Shown here in pieces: positions 42,250-51,899 of a stretch of DNA of 64,000 nucleotides. Source of the stretch: Paenibacillus cellulositrophicus (GTDB lineage: Bacteria > Bacillota > Bacilli > Paenibacillales > Paenibacillaceae). The notes under the pieces were generated by a model. It did not search any database. It was not told where the DNA came from and worked only from the letters and a program-made list of their open reading frames with translations. The stretch is from NCBI RefSeq assembly GCF_009363095.1, contig NZ_CP045295.1, forward strand, positions 6,415,001-6,479,000. The letters run 5' to 3'. Position numbers and translations under genes: made by a program. Numbering within the stretch: the stretch's first letter is position 1; the number at the start of each line of letters is the position of its first letter.

Positions 42250-43828
42250 CCCGGAACAGTCCAGAAAAATCAGGATGCTCATCGTCGATGATGAAGCCGT
42301 GATCCGCAAAGGACTTCATCATACGATCGATTGGGCAGATTATGGCGTCGAAGTTGTCGGAGAAGCGGAAGATGGCATAGAGGCGCTGCAGCGAATCGCC
42401 GAATGCGGCGGCGTAGATCTCGTTCTCTCAGATATCCGCATGGACGGCATGGATGGGCTTCAGCTTGCTGAGCGGTTGAAGGTCCTCTTTCCGGAGGTGT
42501 GCATGATTCTGGTCAGCGGCTACGAGGATTTTGATTACGCGCGCCAGGCAATGCGGCTTGGTGTGACGGATTACTTGCTTAAGCCGGTGGACGTCGATGA
42601 ACTGACAGCCGTCGTGAAGGGCGTTGTCAGCCGGGTCGACCGACAGGAGCATATGGGACTGCAGGAAGCGAGACTTTGGTTTGCAGGTCTTGTAAGAAGC
42701 GGTTTTGCTTCCGGCAAAGTTCCCGCCTGCCTGCTGGGGACGGAGTATCGTATTGTGGCTTCGCAGATCGCCGATTATCATACCCGGTTTGGCGGAACGG
42801 CGTCAGATGAATTGGAAGCGCTCCAAAATCGATGGAGTAAGGCGATTAACCATCTGTTTAACGACAATCATTGCCTGGAATCGGTATCCGTCCTGAAGAA
42901 CGAAAATCTGATGATTTCGCTGATCGTGGTGAAAACCCCTCAGGAGCGTCCGGTCTGGGATGAACTGCTAAGCGGAATGATTGCATGCCTTGAAGAAATA
43001 GGTACCGTTTACCTCGGCGTCTCAGCACTTTTCAATACGCTTGAGCTTGCTGCATCCGCATGCACGGAAGCGGTCAGTCTGCTGCCGTATTATGTTCTGG
43101 AAGGTCAGCAACTGCTGCTTCCTGAATACCGGAAAGCCATGGAGATGCAGAGGGTGATTCCAAACTATGACACGGTGACGGCTGTCCGGGAGCTGGTCAG
43201 CAGGCTTTTTAAACAGGATCCTGTAGAATTGGGTGCATTTATCGCTGATATGTTTGCCGTTTTTCGGGAAAATGGACTTTTACTGGAGGATATCCTTCAT
43301 ATTTATGAAGAATTATGGGTACTGCTGCGCCAGCAGCTGCGCCGAAGCGGAATGCCGGATATGGATGCCGGATTCAAGGCGGCTGCCGACTTGAGCATTT
43401 ACAATTCTTATCCTTCCCTTCAAAATCTAGTGCTGGACGAGATGCTGGAACTGCAGCACCAAGTCAACGTCAGCGGGCTTGATAAGTCTTACTGGATTAT
43501 CGAGAAAGCGAAGAGGTACATGGATGATCAATTCAGGATGGATTTAAAGGCTTCTGAGGTTGCTTCCTGGCTGAAAATCACGCCAAGCCATTTCAGTTAT
43601 ATATTTAAGCAGAGTACGGGCAAGGGCTTCACCGAGTATATGAATGAGAAACGGATTAACCATGCCAAAAAGCTCCTTGCGACGACCCATGATAAAGTAT
43701 TCGAGATTGCAGACCAGGCGGGGTACAAGGAGTATAAATATTTTGTGTCGGTTTTCAAGACCTATACGGGAATGACTCCGAAGGAATACCGCGGGTTGAT
43801 GGCCGGTAAAAAGGCCGAGGGAGAGTAG
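42233..43828 (+). CDS. YesN-type response regulator with AraC DNA-binding domain
   Basis: A 531-residue regulator. The receiver (about 12-130) has phospho-acceptor Asp67 in 'LVLSDIRMDGMDG' and Lys in 'YLLKPVD'. A long middle region follows, then a C-terminal AraC double helix-turn-helix ('VASWLKITPSHFSYIFKQ' and 'FEIADQAGYKEYKYFVSVFK'). The start is ATG 42233 or ATG 42239; both lie in the end of the kinase gene. It probably activates the promoter of the GH130-led operon. Confidence 0.9.
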   Translation: MKMTVNPEQSRKIRMLIVDDEAVIRKGLHHTIDWADYGVEVVGEAEDGIEALQRIAECGGVDLVLSDIRMDGMDGLQLAERLKVLFPEVCMILVSGYEDFDYARQAMRLGVTDYLLKPVDVDELTAVVKGVVSRVDRQEHMGLQEARLWFAGLVRSGFASGKVPACLLGTEYRIVASQIADYHTRFGGTASDELEALQNRWSKAINHLFNDNHCLESVSVLKNENLMISLIVVKTPQERPVWDELLSGMIACLEEIGTVYLGVSALFNTLELAASACTEAVSLLPYYVLEGQQLLLPEYRKAMEMQRVIPNYDTVTAVRELVSRLFKQDPVELGAFIADMFAVFRENGLLLEDILHIYEELWVLLRQQLRRSGMPDMDAGFKAAADLSIYNSYPSLQNLVLDEMLELQHQVNVSGLDKSYWIIEKAKRYMDDQFRMDLKASEVASWLKITPSHFSYIFKQSTGKGFTEYMNEKRINHAKKLLATTHDKVFEIADQAGYKEYKYFVSVFKTYTGMTPKEYRGLMAGKKAEGE

Positions 43829-43857
43829 CGAAGGAGATATCGGAAGGAGACCTAAGG

Positions 43858-46176
43858 ATGGAGAAATATAGGCAGCCCGGTTATTCAATCGAAGAAAGGG
43901 TCCAAGATTTGATCGAGCGGATGACGCTGCAGGAAAAAGTAGGACAGCTGAATCAGCGGATGTATGGATGGGACGCTTATGTCCGGACAGGCGAAGAGAT
44001 CACGCTGACCGATGAGTTTAAAGAGGAGGTCGCCCGCTTCGGAGGAATGGGTGCGCTGTACGGATTGTTCCGCAGCGATCCTTGGTCTGGCGTTCATTAT
44101 GGTAACGGAATCCCGACAGAGAAAAGCGCGGAAGCCGCCAACAAGGTTCAGCGTTATGTCGTCGAAAATACGCGCCTCGGGATACCGGTTCTGCTGACAG
44201 AGGAGTGCCCTCATGGGCACCAGGCGTTGGACGGAACGCTGTTTCCAGTCAACCTGGGCGTAGGCGCCACCTGGAATCCGGATCTGATGCAGCGCGCCAG
44301 TTCATACATCGCGTCAGAGATCCGGAGCAGGGGAGCCCATATTGGACTTGTATCGGCTCTTGATATATTGCATGACCCGCGCTGGGGGCGTTCCGAAGAA
44401 TGCTTCAGTGAAGATCCTTATCTGGCTGCGCGGTTTACGGAAGCGGCCGTACAGGGAATGCAGGGGACTACGCCCGAAATGCTGGCGGGTTCAGACAAAG
44501 TGGCTGTTGTGCTCAAGCATCTCTGTGCCCAAGGGGCTGCACAAGGCGGGCGGAACGCCGGGCCTGCGGCGATCGGCGAACGGGAGCTGAGAGAGATTCA
44601 TCTGCCTGGCGCCAATGCTGGGGCAAAGGCGGGAGCAGCGGGCTTTATGGCTGCCTATAATGAAATCGACGGAATTCCCTGTCATGCCAATCATGCCCTA
44701 TTAACAGGCATCCTTCGGGAGGAATGGGGATTCGAAGGGATCGTCATGGCCGACGGCGTCGCCGTAGACAGGCTTATAGCGCTGACGGGGAGCCATGAGT
44801 CTGCTGCTGCCCTCGCATTGTCTGCAGGGGTTGATCTGAGCTTATGGGACACTGCGTTTTCCACTCTGGAAAAGGCGGTGAGCCAGGGGTTGGTCTCCGA
44901 ACAAACGATCGATCGTGCAGTAAGCCGGGTGCTTCGCCTCAAGTTCCGGCTCGGACTGTTTGACCGCCCATATGCAGATGAGACCCGGGCCATTTCGGCT
45001 GTAGGCGCGCCGGCAGCGCGGGAAACCAATCTTCAGCTGGCACGGGAGTCCATCGTCCTGCTTAAAAATACGAATCAGCTGCTGCCGCTGAACATTCCGA
45101 AAGGGGAGAAGCGGAAAATCGCAGTGATCGGTCCAAACGCCGATCGCTTGTACAATCAATTGGGTGATTATACGAGCGTGCAGCGAGAAGGGAATGGGAC
45201 GACCGTTCTACAAGGCATTCGAACGCGCGCACCGGAAGGGACCGAAGTGGTCTTTGCGCTTGGCTGTGGAATCCGGGACGAATCAACAGCAGGCTTTACG
45301 GAAGCTGTAGCCGCCGCCCAGGACGCGGATGTGGCGGTGTTGGTGCTCGGTGGAAGCAGCGCCCGTCAGTTTAACGGGGCCTTTGACAGCAATGGTGAAG
45401 CCATCGTGGGAGAAGGAAGTCCCTCCGAAATGGACTGCGGCGAAGGCGTAGATTTAGCCAGTCTTTCTCTTGGCGGTGTTCAGGAACAGTTGGTTGAGCG
45501 AATCGCTGCTACGGGCGTACCGATCGTTGCCGTCATGATTCAAGGCCGCCCTCATGCATTAACCGGTATTGAGGCGCACTGCGATGCGATATTATGTGGG
45601 TGGTATCCTGGAACGGAAGGGGGACAGGCCATTGCGGAGATTCTGTTCGGGAAGGTGAATCCAAGCGGGAAACTGCCGGTTTCGATGCCCCGTTCCGCGG
45701 CTCAGCTGCCCGTTTACTATAATCAGAAGGACCCGGGAAGACCGCGTCATTACGTTGATATGCCTTCATCTCCACTGTTTCCTTTCGGTTATGGGCTTAG
45801 CTACACGACATTTGAATACAGGAATGTTTCCCTTTCAACTGATCGGATCAAGGTGAGCGAGTTGGAAGCTGGAGGACACGTAAGCGTCACTGTCGGGATT
45901 GTTAATGCCGGGCCGCGCAGTGGCGCCGAAACGGTCCAATTATATATTCAAGTGCGGGAATCTGGAATTAGCCGGAGGATCGCCGAACTCAAGGGATTCC
46001 GGAAGATCGAATTGGCGTCAGGGGAACAGCAGAGCGTTGTCTTCAAACTTGGTCACGAGGAGCTGGCTTTTTGGAATCAGGACATGCAGTTTAAGGCACA
46101 GTCCTGCCGGGTGCGGATCATGATCGGGGGAAGTTCCGTGGATACAGTTGCAACGGAATTATTGATCGTCCCTTAA
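43858..46176 (+). CDS. GH3-family beta-glycosidase
   Basis: A 772-residue enzyme with the three usual parts: the TIM barrel (about 1-355), alpha/beta sandwich (about 390-600) and fibronectin III-like domain (about 660-765). The nucleophile Asp299 is in 'EGIVMADGVAVDRL', where most family members have SDW or SDY. 'KHLCAQGAAQGGRN' is the substrate-binding Lys-His region. No signal peptide, so it acts in the cytoplasm on imported oligosaccharide, as beta-glucosidase, xylosidase or a related activity. GGAAGGAG lies before the ATG. Confidence 0.88.
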   Translation: MEKYRQPGYSIEERVQDLIERMTLQEKVGQLNQRMYGWDAYVRTGEEITLTDEFKEEVARFGGMGALYGLFRSDPWSGVHYGNGIPTEKSAEAANKVQRYVVENTRLGIPVLLTEECPHGHQALDGTLFPVNLGVGATWNPDLMQRASSYIASEIRSRGAHIGLVSALDILHDPRWGRSEECFSEDPYLAARFTEAAVQGMQGTTPEMLAGSDKVAVVLKHLCAQGAAQGGRNAGPAAIGERELREIHLPGANAGAKAGAAGFMAAYNEIDGIPCHANHALLTGILREEWGFEGIVMADGVAVDRLIALTGSHESAAALALSAGVDLSLWDTAFSTLEKAVSQGLVSEQTIDRAVSRVLRLKFRLGLFDRPYADETRAISAVGAPAARETNLQLARESIVLLKNTNQLLPLNIPKGEKRKIAVIGPNADRLYNQLGDYTSVQREGNGTTVLQGIRTRAPEGTEVVFALGCGIRDESTAGFTEAVAAAQDADVAVLVLGGSSARQFNGAFDSNGEAIVGEGSPSEMDCGEGVDLASLSLGGVQEQLVERIAATGVPIVAVMIQGRPHALTGIEAHCDAILCGWYPGTEGGQAIAEILFGKVNPSGKLPVSMPRSAAQLPVYYNQKDPGRPRHYVDMPSSPLFPFGYGLSYTTFEYRNVSLSTDRIKVSELEAGGHVSVTVGIVNAGPRSGAETVQLYIQVRESGISRRIAELKGFRKIELASGEQQSVVFKLGHEELAFWNQDMQFKAQSCRVRIMIGGSSVDTVATELLIVP

Positions 46177-46216
46177 ATGAAGCCAGATCGTTGTCATCGA
46201 ATTTGCCTGACATAGA

Positions 46217-46248
46217 TAAAACCCGCCTTCCAGGAGGCGGGTTTTTAT
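46217..46248. terminator. bidirectional terminator between GH3 and mqnD
   Basis: AAAACCCGCC pairs with GGCGGGTTTT, with A-rich and T-rich sides for both convergent genes. Confidence 0.9.
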
Positions 46249-46286
46249 GCTGTTTGATTTGATAGGTTTTTGTTACGATCATCTGC

Positions 46287-47123
46287 TTATTTGCGCAGCG
46301 CTTCCGGATCAATCGGAGGAACCAGGCCTTCGCCGGCCGCCCGGGTCAGCAGCGAAGTGATCGCGGCGTATCCGTCGTCCCCGAGGTTGCGCGTAAAGTC
46401 GTTGACATACAGGTCAATATGCTGCTGGGCAACGTCAGGATCCAGCTCCTGGGCATGGCTCAGCACGTATTCCCGGGAAGCTTCGGGATGGGCCCAGGCG
46501 TATTCGACGGACTGGCGGATCCAGTCTTCGATCGCGTCCAAGTCGAGGGAGCGCTTGGCAATAATCGCGCCGAGCGGAATCGGCAGGCCGGTATCGCTTT
46601 CCCACCAGCTGCCAAGATCCGTCATCAAGGATAATCCGTAGGACGGATACGTGAATCTGGCTTCGTGAATGACCAGTCCTGCGTCAATCAAGCCGTCGCG
46701 GACGGCAGGCATAATTTGGTCGAACGGCATGACCACGATTTCGCCAATCCCGCCGGGTACGTTCTGGGCGGCCCACAGGCGGAAGAGCAGGTAGGCCGTC
46801 GATTTTTCGCTCGGGACGGCAACCCGGCGTCCGCTAAGTTCCGAAGGGTCGGCTTGGCCGCCTTTGGTCAGTACAAGCGGTCCGCAGCCGCGGCCCAAGG
46901 CTCCGCCGCATGGAATCAAGGCGTATTCGTCCAGAACCCATGGCAGGGCGGCATAAGAAATTTTAAGCACGTCCAGGTCGCTGCCCGGGTTCGATGCCAG
47001 GTTATTCGTAATATCAATATCCGCGTAGGTGACTTCCAGCTCCGGTGCGGCGGGAATGAGGCCGTGCGCCGCAGCATGGAAGACAAAAGTGTCGTTGGGA
47101 CAAGGGGAAAATGCAATTTTCAT
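46287..47123 (-). CDS. mqnD: 1,4-dihydroxy-6-naphthoate synthase
   Basis: A 278-residue enzyme of the futalosine route to menaquinone that opens cyclic de-hypoxanthine futalosine to the naphthoate. The N-terminal 'AFSPCPNDTFVFHAA' and the middle 'LISYAALP'-like stretch 'VLKISYAALPWVL' with 'GCGPLVL' are the family marks. It overlaps mqnB by 4 bp (ATGA) and is translated with it. Other pathway genes (mqnA, mqnC, mqnE) are not in the window. Confidence 0.92.
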   Translation of the reverse strand: MKIAFSPCPNDTFVFHAAAHGLIPAAPELEVTYADIDITNNLASNPGSDLDVLKISYAALPWVLDEYALIPCGGALGRGCGPLVLTKGGQADPSELSGRRVAVPSEKSTAYLLFRLWAAQNVPGGIGEIVVMPFDQIMPAVRDGLIDAGLVIHEARFTYPSYGLSLMTDLGSWWESDTGLPIPLGAIIAKRSLDLDAIEDWIRQSVEYAWAHPEASREYVLSHAQELDPDVAQQHIDLYVNDFTRNLGDDGYAAITSLLTRAAGEGLVPPIDPEALRK

Positions 47124-47788
47124 CGTTTTAATACCTCCACTAAGATTGAGCTTGCTGCTTCAAGTGCTTCGAAAGCTTCTTTCATCCGCCAGGCGGAACG
47201 GTCCCGGGGACCGATGGCATTCGATATCGTACGGATTTCCAGGCAGGGGAGTCCGAACAGCCGGGCGGCTTCAGCCACGCCGAAGCCTTCCATCGCTTCC
47301 GCGGCAGCGTCCTCGTACCGCTGCCTTAACGCGGCGGCGGTTTGCGCCGAGCCGGTCCCGGTCGTGACCGTCAGGACGGCACCGCTGCGAACCGCCAGTC
47401 CGGCAGTAGCCATGGCTTCTTCGAGGCGGCGGACGAGCGGAAGATCCGGCTCGAGGCGGGAAGAGCCGAACCCAAGCTCGTCCACGCTGAGAAAGCCGTC
47501 CGGCGTCTCCGCGCCAAGATCAGCCGCGATCAGCTGATCGGCAATGACGATCGAGCCGATGTCGGCCCGATCCGTAAATCCGCCGCCGATGCCGGCGCTG
47601 ATGACCAGGCCGTATTCATTACCGGCAAGAACACGAGCCGTACGGGCGGCGGCGGAGGCCGGTCCGACGCCGGCCAGCTCGACGTCGATAAAATCCGGGC
47701 TGCCGAGTCCGCGAAGAACCGCCTCCCGCTCGGCCTCGACGGCCGTCATGATCAGCACCCGGGAGTGATTGGTTGTTGGTGAATTCAT
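47120..47788 (-). CDS. mqnB: futalosine hydrolase
   Basis: A 222-residue nucleoside phosphorylase-like enzyme that removes hypoxanthine from futalosine. 'ILIMTAV'-like 'VLIMTAVEAEREAVLRGLG' opens the fold; 'AGIGGGF', 'AEAMEGFGVAEAARLFGLP' and 'EIRTISNAIGPRD' match MqnB rather than MTA/SAH nucleosidase. The coupling to mqnD settles the call. The start region has AAGGTAC before the ATG, a modest ribosome binding site. Confidence 0.9.
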   Translation of the reverse strand: MNSPTTNHSRVLIMTAVEAEREAVLRGLGSPDFIDVELAGVGPASAAARTARVLAGNEYGLVISAGIGGGFTDRADIGSIVIADQLIAADLGAETPDGFLSVDELGFGSSRLEPDLPLVRRLEEAMATAGLAVRSGAVLTVTTGTGSAQTAAALRQRYEDAAAEAMEGFGVAEAARLFGLPCLEIRTISNAIGPRDRSAWRMKEAFEALEAASSILVEVLKR

Positions 47789-47917
47789 GTGCGTACCTTC
47801 TTATCGTATATTTTACAGGCCGTATATGCAGCTTCAATATATAACCTTATCCTGATCGGAGGCTTGTGTAAAGTGCAGAAGGCGTGAAGACGGATCGCTG
47901 AGTGTTGATAAGGAAGA

Positions 47918-47952
47918 AAACCCCTGGGCCTATTTTGGCCACAGGGGGGTGA
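47918..47952 (-). terminator. terminator of the germination operon
   Basis: CCCCTG-GGCC pairs with GGCC-A-CAGGGG; on the minus strand the stem is followed by TTTTCTT. Confidence 0.8.
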
Positions 47953-47964
47953 TGTACCATGCAT

Positions 47965-49113
47965 TCATTCGATGGTGTAGGTGTTGGCATGCTTAATCAA
48001 GACTTTCACCTTCACGTCATCAACGTTAATTTTAGAAAGAACCGGCCCCCTGGAGAGGGTTTGTTTCCAAAGGTCATAGTGATGACGGTATAACCATTCC
48101 TCGAACCCGAACAAGTCGATATGTTTGCTCTTCGCGTCGTTAAACTCCTTCAAGATGTCCTCTTTCAGGATCGACTGGGCCTTCTGTTCCATCGCATGAT
48201 CCGTCGCGCCAAACCCTGTACCGGTACGCTTCTCTAGTACTGTGGCATTGACCGTAAGGTTGATATTTAAGTTTATGCTGTCTGACGTATCCCGATTTAA
48301 CGAAATTTTTGTATTTGGCGTCGTCAAATTCAACGTGTTATTTCCGCCGGCTTTTTCGGTAATGTTGAGCGGATATCTCGGCATGTGGCTGTACCGGATC
48401 AGTCTGGCTCCCATCATGTCCTCCTCACCGACCCATCCCTCGTTCGCTCCTTTGTTGATGACGAACACGCCGGTGAGCTCCATCATGGAGGGAGTTTTAT
48501 CTTTCTGATTGGCCACCCATTTGCGCTCCGTTACGGACAGGACGGGAAGCAGGACGCTGGTTGCAGGCTCCCGGACGCTGCTTACTAATTTTTGCAGCTG
48601 GATTGGCATGATCCCGGATCGCTGTTTATAGGTCTCCTTTGGCTCGAACATTTCCAGCATCAAGGGAGATTGATTAAGGGTTGTGTCTGCCGTAAAAATC
48701 GACGTGATCGGCTTTTCGGTTCCGTACACCCAGGAAGTATACCGCAGCTCCCTGGAACGCAGGAGGCTGTCGAAAATTTCCTCGAGCTTTCCGACCGCGG
48801 ATTTCGTAAGGACAATCGCTTTTACGTGCGTCCACAGCGTATGATGCTGGGCAGTTCTATAAAGATCGTTGATGGCCAATAACACGGTGGGGCCTTCTCC
48901 GATGCCTACCCAGGTGGAAGCAGGCTTGGATTCTCCGCTGCCTTCCTTGGTGCCGACGGCGGAGAAATCGGTCAGCTTGACGTATACGACGTAATGGTCC
49001 TTCTCGTAATCGATGCCGAGCGCCGTCACGATATTCATATCCTGTACAGCCTTCAAGTCCCAGCAGCCGGTCAACAGCAGGGAGCAGACCAGAACAACGA
49101 TGATGGCTTTCAT
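47965..49113 (-). CDS. GerC-type spore germination lipoprotein
   Basis: A 382-residue Ger(x)C family protein. The signal peptide ends in the lipobox LLTGC (Cys17). 'MNIVTALGIDYEKDHYVVYVKLTDF' region at the N-terminus and 'NLTVNATVLEKRTG' in the second half are typical. It sits on the outer face of the spore inner membrane as the third subunit of a nutrient receptor. Its binding site AAGGGAG lies in the last codons of the GerA gene, 3 bp away. Confidence 0.92.
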   Translation of the reverse strand: MKAIIVVLVCSLLLTGCWDLKAVQDMNIVTALGIDYEKDHYVVYVKLTDFSAVGTKEGSGESKPASTWVGIGEGPTVLLAINDLYRTAQHHTLWTHVKAIVLTKSAVGKLEEIFDSLLRSRELRYTSWVYGTEKPITSIFTADTTLNQSPLMLEMFEPKETYKQRSGIMPIQLQKLVSSVREPATSVLLPVLSVTERKWVANQKDKTPSMMELTGVFVINKGANEGWVGEEDMMGARLIRYSHMPRYPLNITEKAGGNNTLNLTTPNTKISLNRDTSDSINLNINLTVNATVLEKRTGTGFGATDHAMEQKAQSILKEDILKEFNDAKSKHIDLFGFEEWLYRHHYDLWKQTLSRGPVLSKINVDDVKVKVLIKHANTYTIE

Positions 49114-49116
49114 CCG

Positions 49117-50601
49117 TTAATCTCCCTTGCGCGTATCGTCCTGTGCCCGCAGCACCCGCGGACGGTACTTGAACAGCTTGATCGGCTTTCGGAACAATCC
49201 TTCCCAGAAATCCCTGGCAATATAGGGGGAAGCGGGAGCGAGATAAGGAACCCCGAAGTTTTCAAGCGTGGCGAGGTGAAGGAGGACAGAGAACATCGCA
49301 ATAAAAAATCCGAACATGCCAAGGGAAGAAGAGAGCAGGAGCACGTACAGCCTAATGATGGCCGTCGTCCCGGAGAGAATTTGATTGACCAGCGTATAGG
49401 TGGCGATAATCGTCACGGCCACCGACACCACCATTGTCGGCGACGTAATTCCTGCCCGGATCGCCGCATCGCCGACAATGAGCCCGCCGACCACCGTTAC
49501 CGTCTGGCCGACCGATTTGGGTAGGCGGGTGCCCGCTTCATGAAACACCTGGAACAGGAAAAGTATCAAGAAGCATTCCAGCGGAATTGAGAACGGAAGT
49601 CCGATTCTGGAATTCATAATGGTTGCCAGCAGCGGAGTGGGAACCTGCTCGAGGTTGAAGGTTGTCAGTGCCACGTAAAATCCAGGCAGGAACAAAGCGA
49701 TGAGTAGGCCCGAAATCCGTAAAAACCTTTGCACCGAAACGATGTGAAAGGGCATGTTGGCATCTTCAGGCGATTTGATCAGGCTGAAGAGGGTGATGGG
49801 TGCGATAATTCCCATCGGGGAACCGTCGAACATGATTACGAATCGGCCTGCCAAAAGGCTGGATGCCACATAATCCGGCCTCCCTACATAGTCGGTGAGT
49901 GGAAATATACTTTTTAGCTTCCCTTGAACGAGGTCTTCGATTTGTGTGGTGCCGATGATCGCATCCCCGTTGAAATTTTGAATCTTTTTCCTGATTTCAT
50001 CGACGATATCAGGGTTAATGATATCCCGGATGTACATCAGTGCGATCTGGTTGTGGCCCCGCTCGGAAAGCACGAATTTTTCCACGCAAAACGACTGTGT
50101 ACGAAGCCGCTTGCGGACGAGCGCCAGGTTCATGCTCAGGTTCTCGGTGAATCCGTCCTGGGGCCCCTTGATGGAAGATTCCGTGGAAGACTCCTCCGGA
50201 GACCGGGATGGCGTGCTGCTGACATTCAACTGGTAAAAGGCGTTCATGTGCTGGAAGTACAGGATCAGCATTCCCTGGAACACCTGGGTATCGAGCTCGT
50301 ATAGTATATTTTGCGTCTTCATTCTTTTCAATGGCAGCGTTTGATAAGCGCGGATGCCGTCCTTGTAGGCGAATCCCGTTTCTTTGTGCATCTGTTCCAG
50401 CCTGGGAAGGACAAACTGATTAATTTGCACCGCGTCCACCATTCCTTCACAATAGATCAGAAGAATGGACTGCATCAGCTCTCCTTCCCCAACAACAAAG
50501 GGATGAAGGACGACGTCGCCGCATTGCTCGTAATACTTTTGAAGGAACGGGATATCGATATCTTCCAGTCTGGCCTGAGGCTGCTCTGTGCTAGGTGTCA
50601 T
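49117..50601 (-). CDS. GerA-family spore germination receptor subunit A
   Basis: A 494-residue protein. The hydrophilic N-terminal half (about 1-270) contains 'LIYCEGMVDAVQINQFVLPRL' region and 'VRKRLRTQSFCVEKF'. The C-terminal half has five to six membrane segments ('FDGSPMGIIAPITLFSLIKSPED' region marks the junction). It forms the oligomeric ion channel of the germinant receptor. ATG 50601 is supported by AAAGGAC; the 15 upstream codons lie in the B gene. It overlaps that gene by 11 bp. Confidence 0.92.
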   Translation of the reverse strand: MTPSTEQPQARLEDIDIPFLQKYYEQCGDVVLHPFVVGEGELMQSILLIYCEGMVDAVQINQFVLPRLEQMHKETGFAYKDGIRAYQTLPLKRMKTQNILYELDTQVFQGMLILYFQHMNAFYQLNVSSTPSRSPEESSTESSIKGPQDGFTENLSMNLALVRKRLRTQSFCVEKFVLSERGHNQIALMYIRDIINPDIVDEIRKKIQNFNGDAIIGTTQIEDLVQGKLKSIFPLTDYVGRPDYVASSLLAGRFVIMFDGSPMGIIAPITLFSLIKSPEDANMPFHIVSVQRFLRISGLLIALFLPGFYVALTTFNLEQVPTPLLATIMNSRIGLPFSIPLECFLILFLFQVFHEAGTRLPKSVGQTVTVVGGLIVGDAAIRAGITSPTMVVSVAVTIIATYTLVNQILSGTTAIIRLYVLLLSSSLGMFGFFIAMFSVLLHLATLENFGVPYLAPASPYIARDFWEGLFRKPIKLFKYRPRVLRAQDDTRKGD

Positions 50602-51688
50602 GGTGTTCTTGTCCTTTCTTTCCGGATGAAATGAGAGCCAAACCAAACAAGACGAGGGCCAAGGCTCCCAAAAAAACGGCAGAAATCGGGAAATACATGT
50701 TTTTTAGAAACCTTAAGAAATTGATATCGTTTGGCCCGAGTAGGCAGATGAGCAGAATCATGCCAGCTGCCGCAACGTATGATACTATCCGCGGTATCTT
50801 TTGTTTAATATTCCAAATATCAACCATAAAATACAGGGCGAGAGCAATCCGAATGAAGGCTCCCGACAGCCACTGATAGATAGAGAAAAAGTCGGTTTGA
50901 GCGATATATCTGCCAATCGTGGCCACACGCCATTCCTCATACGCAGGGTACATTTGCCTGGACGCCTCATACGGATCAAAGATCGTGATGGCTCCGATCA
51001 GCGGCCCCATGGTTAGTCCGATCAGGGCCAGGGCAAGAACGTATAGCTGCCAGGCCTTTGCAGGCTTAGCCAATTTGGGCTGAATGAACAGGTACATGAT
51101 GATTTCAAAGGATCCTGCACATGAATTGGCTAAGCCGTTAAATACGGGCCCCCAGCCTTTGGACAGAACAGGCAGCAGCTGGCTGTAATCCTTGGATTGA
51201 AAGTTAACCGTCATGATAAAAAATCCGAGGAAGACAACGAACGGCAGGAGAAGGCCAGCTGAAATGGCTATGGGTTTAAATCCCATGATCGCCGCATACA
51301 GGCATAGAAGCAGCAGGAGAATGGTTGTTACGGTTATCGGCGTTTCGGTCAAAAAGGTGATTTTGGCCCAAGTGGTTGTATCAAACAACGTGTAGAAGCA
51401 AAGCATGTATAAAAATAAGCTCATGACGATGCGCAGAACAACGGCGGCAGCAAGGCCGTACTCCTGACTCAGCCATTCGTGAATGGAGCGATCCCCCATG
51501 CGTTTGGCCACAAAATAAGTCATTCCAGTCACCGCTAACAGCGGCAGGGTGGACAAGGCGACCGAAATCCAAGAATCTCGGCCTGAGCTCTGGAGAAGGA
51601 ACGGGATAATAAAGACATGGTTCATCAATCCGACGGACAGCAGGATCATCATGAAGCCTTGCGACAAGCGGGCTTTAAGAACTTTCAT
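50591..51688 (-). CDS. GerB-family spore germination receptor subunit B
   Basis: A 365-residue amino-acid-permease-like protein with ten membrane segments, the nutrient-sensing subunit. 'QGFMMILLSVGLMNHVFIIPFLLQ' region is TM1. AGGAGGT is 7 nt before the ATG. It is the first gene of the operon, so the order is B-A-C instead of the common A-B-C. The cluster shows that the organism forms spores. Confidence 0.9.
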   Translation of the reverse strand: MKVLKARLSQGFMMILLSVGLMNHVFIIPFLLQSSGRDSWISVALSTLPLLAVTGMTYFVAKRMGDRSIHEWLSQEYGLAAAVVLRIVMSLFLYMLCFYTLFDTTTWAKITFLTETPITVTTILLLLLCLYAAIMGFKPIAISAGLLLPFVVFLGFFIMTVNFQSKDYSQLLPVLSKGWGPVFNGLANSCAGSFEIIMYLFIQPKLAKPAKAWQLYVLALALIGLTMGPLIGAITIFDPYEASRQMYPAYEEWRVATIGRYIAQTDFFSIYQWLSGAFIRIALALYFMVDIWNIKQKIPRIVSYVAAAGMILLICLLGPNDINFLRFLKNMYFPISAVFLGALALVLFGLALISSGKKGQEHHDT

Positions 51689-51899
51689 ACAATAACCTCC
51701 AAGTATGCCGTGAATCTAGATCCATTATTAACCGGGAGGTTCCCCGCAATACTTCCTATATTTAAAATGACACATGGCGCGAAGACCGACGATATATTAG
51801 AATAGATAGGTCTGTATATTTAGTTAGGCTTCTTATGAGGCGCGGATTCCCGATCCAGGGACCGTGCAAAGACAAGAAAGTTGAAAGTGAGAATTTGCC

